Shown here in pieces: positions 19,727-29,990 of a DNA stretch of 64,000 nt. Each line of letters starts with the position of its first letter. Position 1 is the first letter of the stretch. The notes under the pieces are model-generated. The model was not told the DNA's origin and did no database searches. It saw nothing but the letters and a program-made list of their open reading frames with translations. A program made the translations under genes and the position numbers. The stretch is from Calamus simplicifolius (Eukaryota; Streptophyta; Magnoliopsida; Arecales; Arecaceae), in assembly GCA_900491605.1 (NCBI GenBank), contig UESW01001867.1:1-64000 (forward strand), written 5' to 3'.

Positions 19727-22700
19727 TGTCACGCCCCAGACCCAAAAATTTTGAGCTAGGGTGACAACCCGCCGCGTGCCGGGCACGCAAGGCGTCCCGA
19801 AACATAACACTAAATTCAAGAAAAGCAACAACCTATATATCATTCAATTCCATGTCTTTAATACAATCCATAACTAAAGATTTGGGCTACAAGCCCTACA
19901 CATAAGCATTACTGGGGTTACATCAACATATGAATCCACTTTATTTTAAATAGAAGCTCCAACGAACCTATGGTTCCTTACACACCACAATAATATAGTC
20001 TGGGCATCAAGCCCTACACATAAATACACTGGTATAGCAATAAACAAAATCTATATTTTATTTGAGTTGAGGTCCATCACTCCAACATGTTATTCTCAAA
20101 TCTCATGGTCCTGTAGCAAAAATTATAATATTTTTGTGAGATTACACTCAGTAAGTAAACCATGTTATACAGTCCAATCATAGCATAGCAATCAATAAGC
20201 ATATAAATGATCAGCATGCATAAACATTTCACAATACTCAAACATGCAATGTAAGTAAACCCATCATTGTTATATTATATCATATGTGTCCCACGGCCCT
20301 GCAATGCCCCATAACAAAGGAGAGCCGTGGCGGCACATATAAATATAATTTAAATCATTTGCACTCATCATTGTTGTATTATATCATAGCAAATTATCAG
20401 TGCATATAAAGCATTCCAATTGTTATATTATATCATATGTGTCCCACGGCCCTGCAATGCCCCATAACAAAGAAGAGCCGCGGCGGCACATATTGATATA
20501 ATTCATTCTTTTGCATTCACAATCACTCCATTATGCAATGTAAGTATTATATCATGCGTGTCCCACGGCCCTGCAATGCCTCATCTGAGCACATCCTCTA
20601 GATGTGTATGGCCATAGCAAAGGAGAACCGCGGCGGCACTTATGAATATAATACCAATCATTTGCATCCATAATTGCTCAATTATACTTTATAAGTAAAC
20701 CCACTGTTTATACTCTCAATGGTAACTGTAAATGTGACCCACGGCCCTGCAATATCTCAATAATGTACCAGCCAGCATTCCCTTAAAGCATCCCCCTACT
20801 GAAAGGTCAAGATACCAGGGTCACGCCAATAATGTATCAACAAGCATTCCCTAGAAGTATCCCCCCTACTAAAGGTCGAGATACCAGGGTCACGCCAATA
20901 ATGTACCAACAAGCATTCCCTAGAAGTATCCCCCTACTGAAAGGGTCAAGATACCAGGGTCACGCCAATAATGTACCAACAAGCATTCCCTAGAAGTATC
21001 CCCCCTACTGAAAGGGTCAAGATACCAGGGTCACGCCAATAATGTACCAACAAGCATTCCCTAGAAGTATCCCCCTACTGAAAGGGTCAAGATATCAGGG
21101 TCACGCCAATAATGTACCAACAAGCATTCCCTAGAAGTATCCCCCCTACTAAAGGGTCGAGATATCAGGGTCACGCCATGTCGAAATCCACCAGAACACG
21201 TCCTCTAGACGTGTGTGTGGTATGACAGGATAAAGGAGAGCCGTGGCGACACATAACAGTACCTCACATCACATCAATACATCAATACATCAATCATGTA
21301 GTAAAACAGTGGATTATACTTACTGAACAATTGCATGTAATATATCACATCAATGCATCACATCTATGCATAGCTGCATCTCTCATGCATAGCAACAGCA
21401 TAGCAACGGCATCTCACATGCATAGCAACAGCATCTCACATGCATAATAACTGCATCTCGTATGCATAGCATCCACACATGAAATCATAGTATTCAGCAT
21501 CTCACATGCATAATAACTGCATCTCACATGCATAGCATCCACACATGAAATCATAGTATTCATCTACTTACACGATTAGCCAATAGCAATTCACAATTTA
21601 ACTACGCATATCCTGAAATAACTTATTTAATAAACTGATAACTGGCTTACTTACCTTCGTACGCAATTCAACAGATATATCAGCTAATCAGATGTCGGGA
21701 TACCTACAGGATCATTTTACACAATTAAATGATTAAAATCTGGATAATGAAATGATTCCTAAGACTCTACCCTAACCAATCCACGGGCCCAACTTCGGAC
21801 TCGAATATCTCTCACCATACTCACTCAAATGGGGAAGTAAAAATACCCCAAGAAACTAGAATTCACCCAGATTCTAGCCATATAAAAATTATGCTAATCC
21901 CGGCCCGTTACAGGGCCCAAAAATCAGCCCAAACATCAGCTCTCAGCACGGCCCAAAAGGCCTGAACCGGCCGGCCCAGCCGGCCCGGTTCAGCCTTATC
22001 TTCCTCCCGATCCCCTGTTTCACCGAACAGGGGACGGGAACATGGCCGGCGGCCGGGGCCGCCGCCGGCCAAATTGAGGGCGGCCCGACCGCCGGTGGCC
22101 GGGCCAGAGCCGGCCGCCGCTGCGGCCGGCCGCCAAATCTCCTTTCTCCCCCTCAATTTCTCTCACTCCTAACTCCTCCGCGCGGCACGGAATCGTGCCG
22201 GCGGCACGGCCGGCCACCATGGCCGGCCGGACCTCCACCGGACGCACGCCCGGCGCCGGTGGAGGCGACAGGCCTAGTCTCGGGCCCGGCGAGGCGGCGA
22301 GCACGCCGCCGGGCCCGAACCAACCGGCGAAAGCCGGTTCGGCTTCCGCCACCGCGCGAGAGGAGGGCCAATTGGCCCTCCCTCTCCTCTCTCTCTCCAC
22401 CACCAACCCGCCGGACGCCTCCCCCGGCGCCGGCGGGGTCGCCGGCCAGGTATCAGGCCCGGCGCGGCGGCGAGCACGCCGCCGGGCCTGAACCAAGGGG
22501 ATCGGCCGGGTCCTCCTTTCTTCTCTCTCGTGATCTCTCTGTCTCTCTCTCTCTGGTTCTCTTTCTCTCTCTCATGCTTTCTCTCTCTCTCTCCCGCTCT
22601 CTCCCTCTCTGAGAGGCAGGGGATTACCTGATGGAAGCGGACGCCCGGATGATGGAGGGAGTCCCCCCTCCATCATATAAATAATTCCCTACGCAACGCT

Positions 22701-22844
22701 TCAGCTCAAGGACTCGGAAACCCATCAGACGCGACTCGAGAATCCAAGCGGCATACAGGGAACTTAAATGTTATAATAACACCAGGTGCCACCCCAATTA
22801 ATACAGAGAGTTAACCTCCCACTATTAAATTCCGGGGGTTTACA
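19727..22844 (-). repeat. 5' LTR (right copy) of the LARD-like element
   Basis: Second LTR, 3118 bp. It has the same order of arrays as the left copy: CCCACGGCCCTGCAATGCC repeats (20280-20740, one more copy than the left LTR), the 71-72 bp array (20757-21180, dominant variant CAACAAGCATTCCC), the CATAGCAAC array (21360-21545), GC island and CT repeat. It differs from the left LTR mainly in repeat number, plus scattered substitutions. Confidence 0.88.
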
Positions 22845-23180
22845 ATAATATAAACTAGCATCCTTTATTTAAATACCATTAATAGTACATATCCTTTATT
22901 TAAATGCCATTAATAGTACATTGGCAGCGCACATTAAATTTTTTACGGCATTTTGACTTTTTAAAATAGCGGAGTTACGATAAATGCCGCTACTAATACT
23001 TTGCTAACGCATCATATAAATTGGTGGCATTTAGTTAAATGCCACTAATGGTACATTGGCGGTGGCACCTTAAATAATTTAATGACATTTATGTAAACGT
23101 CGCCAATGTCCTAATTTAGTGGTGATTAGCTAAACGCTGATGCTAATTCATCATACAATTTGGCGGCATATTTCCCTTGA
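22845..23180. mobile_element. Fragment of a CACTA-like (En/Spm) transposon subterminal region (tentative)
   Basis: Short inverted words recur: GGCATTTAGTTAAATGCCACT, AAATGCCATTAATAGTACA (twice, with diverged AAATACC), TTGGCGGCAT and GATAAATGCCGCTACTAATA. Arrays of this kind, a CGGC/TAAATGCC palindrome spaced by TAATGGTACATTGG, are typical of CACTA subterminal repeats. No CACTA terminus or transposase is visible. Confidence 0.45.
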
Positions 23181-23876
23181 TGAAAGTCAGAAATCCCTTG
23201 GATTTCCAAAGAAAACTCATCCCCTGAGGGATCTAAAACTTTCAGCAAGAGAATTTTTCTTGGTGAAATTATAATTCATTTGCCAAGAATCAATCATTTT
23301 CCAAGGGATTCACTAACCAAAATGCCCTTAGAAATCCTCAATAATTACTAAGGGATTCATCAAGAGAATTTATCTTGCTAAAAATTGGCTAACTGAATGA
23401 TTTTTAGGGAATTATCCCTCGCAGATCCCTTGATGATTGTTTGAAGTTTGTTAAAAAATTTCTTGCTAATCCCTTGGTAAAATTTTCATATCCTACATTC
23501 TATTTTGCTTACATATCATTTGGCAAAGCTTTCACCTAAAAGACAATTTTATAAATATAATAGCAGCTCTATATACATTATAATTCTTAACACATCAACC
23601 ATAACTCAATTTTTATAATACAAAACAACACCATAATATATTTAAGAAAATTTTAAAATAATCATGATATTATTCATGATATTAAAATAATTAATTTTAT
23701 TGTAGATTTTATATGAAATCCAGAACCTCTTTATATTATTTATAACTGTGAAGTGTACACAATTAAATTACAACTAAAAAAAATTGTAAGCATCTCCGAA
23801 AACACTTCTCGTGCTTGCCGCTTCATCTATCTGATGGCTGTGGCATTTCAAAAGATGCAGTGGAGTGGATACATTT
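23181..23876. other. AT-rich spacer, no gene seen
   Basis: Contains several AATCCCTTGG / CCAAGGGATT words in both orientations (23195-23470), which could be the remains of a small inverted-repeat element. I could not define ends or a target duplication. No reading frame looks coding. Confidence 0.4.
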
Positions 23877-23885
23877 GTCCATTAC

Positions 23886-23961
23886 GGAAATTCTATTTGG
23901 CCCACGGATTTTACCGAGGAGCCTCCTCATTTTCTTTTTTTTTTTACTCAATAGCCCCCCC
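23886..23961 (+). repeat. Left terminal inverted repeat of the MULE
   Basis: Runs from GGAAATTCTATTTGGCCC to the AATAGCCCCCC block. It pairs with 27642-27765 with mismatches and a length difference caused by an extra ~40 bp (TTTTGGTCC region) on the right side. Confidence 0.65.
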
Positions 23962-24068
23962 TATTTTTATAAAATTCCTATTTCGGCTCAATTTGAATGA
24001 AATTTTTTTGAATTAATATAAATATGTAAAACATTATACAAAATTGATTGTTACAGGCAAAAGGACAT

Positions 24069-27000
24069 CTACAACTCAATAGTCTCGCTAATAATAACAT
24101 CCGACGAGATCGTTTGTCTGAAATGGTGAATCCTAGATTCATATGAAGAAGCCCATCCGGAAGCACAGGGTAAATGATGTTTTTGCCAATTGCTTACTAT
24201 TGGGGGAACGGGATGACCCGGTAACAGAAACATCTGCAAAATATAAATTAGTAAACATAAGAAATTATTAGTCATTTAAGGATGATTAAGAGTTGTTTAA
24301 TTAATACCTCGACAAAATGATTGCCATTAATGAATGCGACTGCAATATCTTTTCAGGATAAAAGAGGAAGAAGCACCGATCATAGAGGTAGGAATGTAAG
24401 ACATTGTTGCAAGGAGAGGTGGTATAGGACAACGTTATAGTGGGACGCTATAATGTGCCCCTATCCGGCATAGTCATCCACCGATCAAAAGGTAGAGCAT
24501 TATCAAAATATGATAATGCATGCTCAATCTCCTCAAACCTCCCTTCGACAGCAAATATAGTGCGATAGTGCTCTGAATGACTTTGCAAGTCATGTAATAA
24601 ATTCTTCCTAATGGAGCCAATCCTTCTATCCAAATCCCAGCAAGTCAGCTATTGCTCTAAATCCGCAGTTGTCGTCAGCTTTAATATCCTTGATATGTTG
24701 GATGAACAGCCTCAACCCATCTGGAATTTGATCAATATAGATTGTTGGCTTATTATATGACCGAGTTCGCTGACAAGAAACTTGCAAACCATTAACGAAT
24801 TAATTAGATGGTAAACAATCGCTTTGTAATAACAAATGGCATAGGGTCCGAAAGTTGCTGGCATGTGCCGGCACGTACCGGTACGCATCCGGCACATACC
24901 GACATGGGGTTCGAAAGTTACCGGCATGTGTCGGCATGTACCGGCACGCGTCCGGCACATACCGGCATGGGGTCTGGAAGTTGCCAGCATGTGTCGGCAC
25001 GTAGTGGCACGCATCCGGTATATATCGGCATGGGGTCCAGAAGTTACAGGCATGTGTCGGAACATACCAGCATGCATTCGGCACATACCGGCACGGGGTC
25101 CGAAAGTTGCCGGCATGTACCGGCACGCATCCGGCACATACGGCACACGTCCGGCACATACCGGTACGGTCCCTTCATTACTAAAAGAAATGCTTCGTAC
25201 CTTCTTCCTTGGCTGCCTCTTTGGCACTTGCGTCAATGGTAGAGTGCCCGTACTAGGTGAATAACTATCTTGTCCTAAAAGAATCAACTCAATGGCAGAA
25301 GGATCACGGCGGGTAGATGTATCAACCTTCAATGAAGCACGGCCGTGGCCAAGTGAACGAGTGATCCTTTTGGTAGGTTCTTCAAAAGAAGTACTTTCTG
25401 GGCTAGCAATCTCTCTCAATTTTCTTAACATCAGCATTTGTGAAGACCCATCTAACTGTTTGAATTTCCGAGCAATTATATCCAACTCTGGTTCACAGCT
25501 CAGCTGAATACTTTGCACATTTGAAGCTAGCATCATCAAGTTTTCTCCAATGATGATCTATGCAATCGAAGGGAATTAGCCGTCCTTCCATCTGAACCGC
25601 ACAATCTCGTGGGCGCATGGTAAACCATGTGTGCACCGAATAGCACACCCACAAACTGAATCATCAATACCAACTGAATTGGCTCGGTTCGCTTGAGCGA
25701 GGATCTGATTTAATGTACTTATAGAAATAAAACCTCACAGTTCTTTGAATTCAGCAGGCTTGAAGTCATGTTGCACAATCGTCAAACTCTTCTCAAATGA
25801 GGCTTTAATGTCACTATGCTGCAACTCAATCAAACTATGTATTTTTGTCCAAGATGATTCGAAATTCCCTTGGCTTGATCCAAGCTGTCTTTTCAGCCTT
25901 GCATGTGCCCTAGAAAAGTAAATAAAATTTAATAAAAGGGAGATAATAATTACGTAATTAAATTATAAATGTCTTAAATTTATCAATTCCTTGTGATACC
26001 TATTAGTTGTCAAATTCCCATAGTACCTATATGTCCGTCCATGCTGCAACAAATCTTTCCTTGTACTTGCTCAGCCAAGTATCTGATACATACCGTAAAG
26101 CATCTGGGTAGGTACTAAACTCTCTCTGGAGTGCAGTCTAGTGATCATTAAACTCATCTTTTGTGGTGAACAACACAAGTATATTCCAAGTCATTATAAA
26201 CTCATCTCATTTCTCCTTTGTTTCAAATAACCTTTGCACTGGGCCAAAACATTCCTACTAATATGCCATCTACATAGAAAATGTGTTGCCATAGGAAATA
26301 CCCTCTGAATTGCATTCAATAGAGCCAAGTCTCTATCTGTGACTATCACCTCAGGCAGAGCATCATCGTCCATGACACTGCGCAATCTCTCTAATGCCCA
26401 TGTATAGTTATCTTCTCGCTCAGAGTCCATATACACAAAAGCAATAGAAAATGTCAGGTCAGTTGATGTCACCCCGACAATCTCTAAGAGAGGAAGACGA
26501 TATCTATTCGTCTTGTAAGTGCAATCCATTATCAATACACGAGAAAATGCACGTAACAAGTCTATACTGCCAGGGTGTGCCCAAAACAAGTCACGCACAA
26601 CATCAGACTTAATACAATTCCTATGCCACTCAATGTATTTACACTCAGATAATTTACCAAGAAGATATTGTATCTGAGATCTCCTAGCAATCTCTACAGC
26701 CTTGCACCTCTGTCGTGCATTGTAGATTGTCTTCATTGTCGTAACATTGAGGGCATCCCTTTGCTTCAAAGTAGATAATATGTCCTTAGGCCAAACCAAA
26801 CTCTTCGACATCTCACTAGAATTATAGTCTCTTGCTTAGATAATCGTCCCGCATATGAGTGGCCCTCGAGATGCTTTGTAGCTGGATGATTGTGCACACC
26901 GCATATGACTATTAACATCCAATCATCTGCAGTATCCAATTTTTCCCTCTTAAGGCAAAAGGACATCCACACTTTTTAGTGCCACTAGCCTTGGTCTTTG

Positions 27001-27180
27001 ATCCCTTTTCCTTGATGTGTTTACTTTGCAATAACTGCTCCTCTCGCAAGAAAAAATAATTCTTGGTTTCTTAACATTGCTGCCTGTATCAGATTTTTTA
27101 ATAATAACGACATCCATTCCTCTTTCCGACTTCCCGACACCAATTACACATTTCTTCTCTACTTTTGAATATCTATAAAA
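24069..27180 (-). pseudogene. MULE transposase with FAR1-type N terminus, SWIM finger and OTU-like protease domain (decayed)
   Basis: Read leftward. 27000-26830: FAR1-like zinc region (KKCGCPF, CGVHNHP, HLEGHSYAGRLS). 26811-26194: MULE transposase core of about 205 residues (MDCTYKTNRYRLPLLEIVGV, VIVTDRDLALLNAI, HFLCRWHISRNVL). About 25690-25570: a SWIM-like C-X-C...C-X-H (CAIRCTHGLPCAHE). 25539-24712: basic C-terminal region (PRKKVRS) interrupted by a minisatellite. 24633-24069: OTU-type region (MDRRIGSIRKNLL, FDRWMTMPD, INGNHFVEV, SGWASSYESRIHHFRQTI). This order is that of plant MULE/OTU (Kaonashi-type) transposases. Frameshifts near 26820 and stops elsewhere mean it is not intact, unless some breaks are introns. 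Confidence 0.8.
24840..25175. repeat. 63-bp minisatellite inside the MULE gene
   Basis: About five units marked by CATGGGGTC(C)GAAAGTT(A/G)CCGGCATGT and CACGCATCCGGCACATACCGG. The period is a multiple of 3, so the minus-strand frame continues with 21-residue repeats of AGMCRTRAGTCRHMPVTFEP type. CCGG and near-palindromic CCGGCACATACCGG words are dense. Confidence 0.85.
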
Positions 27181-27641
27181 TAAATAGTTTTATGTTAGTA
27201 GATAATTTTACACATTGCTCAGTCAAATAATACGAAATAAATGCAATTAAATTTTACCTCGTAAGTTGTAAATTCATTTGTGTAATCCATCACACAATCA
27301 GAGCCAATCACGCTGCATTCGGTCGAAGCATCGTCCTACATGATAAATAATAATTTTAAACCTGTTCGGCACAGTGTGGCCGAACAGAGTTTACCTGTTT
27401 GGCCACACAGGGCCGAATAACGCACGAACCAGGAAAAAAAAATAACGACGGGGATAAAACTTACCTTTGCGACCTAGAACCTTCATAATTACTAATTGCT
27501 TCTCAATTGCTCGATTTAAGGTTGGAATCGCTTCAATCAACCTTCAAACACGATCCAAGGATGCTGCAACTTGTGAGGGAGGCAGGAGGAGGGGCAGGGA
27601 ACGGGGGAGGGGCTATCAGGGGAGCGTGGAAGGCTGTTTGG

Positions 27642-27765
27642 ATGGAGGGGGGCTATTGAGTAAGAAGGAATGTTTTGGTCCAAAAATTTTAGGGGTAAAA
27701 ATGTCATTTATTAATTAGGGGTGGGAGGCTCCTCAGCAAAATGAGCTGGCCAAATAAAATCATCC
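27642..27765 (-). repeat. Right terminal inverted repeat of the MULE
   Basis: Reverse complement partner of 23886-23961, including GGCTATTGAGTAAG, GGAGGCTCCTC and GGCCAAATAAAATCATCC. Ends at 27765 before the presumed target duplicate. Confidence 0.65.
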
Positions 27766-27774
27766 GTACATTGT

Positions 27775-28277
27775 AGGCACGGTGATGATGTTCTCTCCAG
27801 GCCATAGTGCCCCCGCTCCCCATAATGGTCGTGCACGAATTTTGGGATCTCGAACCCGCCCTTCCTCATCCATTTGCAAGCCAGACTGTGCTAAAATGTG
27901 CCTTCGGCGCCCACGTTAGAAATCCTTTGTATGATGGGGCTTTAGGAAAGGCGGGAGCATTCCGGCTCACATTAGAAATCCTCCATAAAAAGGGACTAAC
28001 GTGCACCGAAAAGTTACACCACCTGGAGGCAGGTGAACGAAGTACACCGCTTGAAGCCCCTCCCTCACCGCCACCGGCATCTCCTCGTACACGACCGTAG
28101 TGCCACCACCCCCAAAAAGTTATCCGACCTCTGAACGCTCGTATGAACGTAAACCACGCAGAACAGCCTCCCCCGGAGCTCTGGAAAAATCCTATTCTCC
28201 AAATATCCCCTCAACGCCTCCTCTCCCGCCGCCCCGCTCAAACATTTGGAGCTGAACCATCATTAGATCTTGAAGCC
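27775..28277 (-). pseudogene. Unidentified possible gene fragment
   Basis: GC-richer than its surroundings and less repeat-like. Read on the minus strand from about 28190, a frame runs GEAVLRGLRSYERSEVG, stop, then LFGGGGTTVVYEEMPVAVRE and further to about 27960, and looks protein-like. The plus-strand frame 27807-28100 is also open. I do not recognise a family. It could be a captured host exon left by transposition or an old pseudogene. Confidence 0.3.
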
Positions 28278-28280
28278 TTA

Positions 28281-28972
28281 GGTAGTGTTTGATAAAAAAA
28301 ATATTATTCATGGATAAGTATATGGGATAGAGTTTATCCCCTGGATATCCCTAAGGATATCCCTTGGCTATCCCATTGATCATATCAAATGTAAAAGGTA
28401 AATCCATAGGATAATTTTTTTTTACTCTTATTTGGAAGAATAACAAGCTATTCCTGCATTCTCTAGGGAATAAGTTGAAGGGATATCCCATGGTTAACCA
28501 TGGTTAATCATGAGATATCCCTTTGGTTAACTTTATTCCCAGCTATCCCTTAGGCAGTGTTTGATAAGAAAAATATTATCCATGGATAAGTGTACGGGAT
28601 AAAATTTATCCCCTGGCTATCCCTAGGGATATCCCTTGGCTATCCCATTGATCATATCAAATGCAAAAAGGTAAATCTATAGGATAACCTTTTTTTACTC
28701 TTATTTGGAGGGATAACCAGCTATTCCTGCATTCTCTAGGGAATAAATTGAGGGGATATCCCATGGTTAACCATGGTTAACCATGGATTATCCCTTTGGT
28801 TAACTTTATTCTCTGCTATCCCTTATAGTTATGGCTTTTGGGAATAAGAGGAGATATCCAAGGGATATCCCCTCTTATCCCCTATTTCAAACACTACCTT
28901 ATAGTTATGTTTTGGAAATAAGAAGGGATATCCCCTGGATATCCCCTCTTATCCCCTATTTCAAACACTACC
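28281..28972. mobile_element. Tourist-like MITE composite (PIF/Harbinger type), tandem-duplicated
   Basis: GGTAGTGTTTGATA at 28281 pairs with TTTCAAACACTACC ending at 28898 and again at 28972. TTA flanks each end (28278-28280, 28550-28552, 28899-28901, 28973-28975). The 5' ~270 bp is present twice (28281-28552 and 28553-28820), and the 3' ~74 bp twice (about 28825-28898 and 28899-28972). Internally it is rich in GGGATATCCC and CCATGGTTAACCATGG palindromes. TTA duplication plus this terminal sequence suggests a PIF/Harbinger MITE. Confidence 0.7.
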
Positions 28973-28975
28973 TTA

Positions 28976-29990
28976 GAGTCCAAGGGATAAAGTACATGAC
29001 AAGTTCGTCCCTCCAAAGTCTCCGCAAGAAGTTTCACCGGTGGGCTTCTTAGCGTTCTGTTGTTGTGGTGCATATGGATATGATTGATTTATTATTTATT
29101 TAAATTTTAATAATAATAATAATTTAATAAAAGTTAATTTTTTATTGATTCATTTTGAAAAGTTATTATTGATAACCCCTGTTTGTTAAAAAAAAAAATT
29201 TAACTTATTATATCAGATTGGAGAATAGTCTATTTTACCATCAAAATGGATGAGGATTTGGTATTGTTTCATAACTACACGCATAACATGAACATTTACT
29301 TACAAAATATTTTAGTGATTACAGATTGGAATGTTAATCGAAGAGAGGCCATGAGTAAATATACAGCATGCAACACTTTTCGTCTTGATTCTTCAATTCC
29401 CAATAATCTACGGTATATATTGTCTTAAATTGTTGTCAAAATTTGACCCTTTATAGCAGAAAATGAGACCAAGAAGATGAGGATTTCTGCATCTAATTGC
29501 TCAATAAATCTTATCCTTTATGTGTATAAATTTCCCTACTATGCAAGAAAGATATGAAGGATCTACATGTCATAACTGCAACATATCTTAAAATTTTGAT
29601 TCAACTATTGCAGCGCAATAATCGTTTTGACTGACTTGACTCATCACAAATATAACTGTTGGATTTGGTTAAGGTTGGATACATGGAGATAGGATCAAGG
29701 ATTTGCCCTAAACTTGACCCCTCCTATTTGTAGCATTGCACCGGATCTATATATTCTTATGGAATTCACTAAAATTACTTAGAATATATATATATTGCAT
29801 TAAAATTACTTAGAAATTCCATGTAAAAGAAAATAGTGACAAGCAAGAAAGTTGGCATCAAATATGTTGATTTCAGTAAAATGAACACATTTACTGCATT
29901 TGTCATTTACATCTTACAATTTGTTGTCAAGAAGCGAGGATGTCCTGCATTCATGTTGCAAACTATGTTATAATTGTTTTTCTTCATGAT
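28976..29990. other. AT-rich intergenic DNA, nothing identified
   Basis: Short frames only. No repeat ends, RNA gene or recognisable protein motif seen on either strand. Confidence 0.5.

Larger units (their letters stand above)
14486..22844 (-). mobile_element. Large non-coding LTR retrotransposon derivative (LARD-like)
   Basis: Two long direct repeats, 14486-17569 and 19727-22844, start TGTCACGCCCCAGACCC and end GGGGGTTTACA. An initiator-Met primer site on the minus strand (19708-19719) lies next to the right copy, and a purine tract on the minus strand (17570-17580) lies next to the left copy. The element therefore reads right to left. The 2.16 kb internal region has no plausible gag or pol. 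The flanks do not match (GAAGG left, ATAAT right), so no target duplication is visible. The left flank is the truncated rDNA-associated LTR, the right a CACTA-like fragment. Confidence 0.85.
23886..27765 (-). mobile_element. Mutator-like element (MULE) with long terminal inverted repeats and a transposase-OTU gene
   Basis: The left end (TACGGAAATTCTATTTGGCC at 23883, then GAGGAGCCTCC and ACTCAATAGCCCCCC) is repeated inverted at the right end (ACTCAATAGCCCCCC near 27645, GAGGAGCCTCC near 27730, GGCCAAATAAAATCATCCGTA ending 27768). The inner ends agree less well. The flanks GTCCATTAC (23877-23885) and GTACATTGT (27766-27774) agree at 6 of 9 positions, as expected for a decayed 9-bp MULE duplication. 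Between them lies a minus-strand transposase gene. Confidence 0.7.

Noticed and set aside
24800..25264. Plus-strand frames over the CCGG minisatellite as a separate gene
   Set aside because: The minus strand carries the MULE gene context. The plus frames exist only because the repeat period is a multiple of three.
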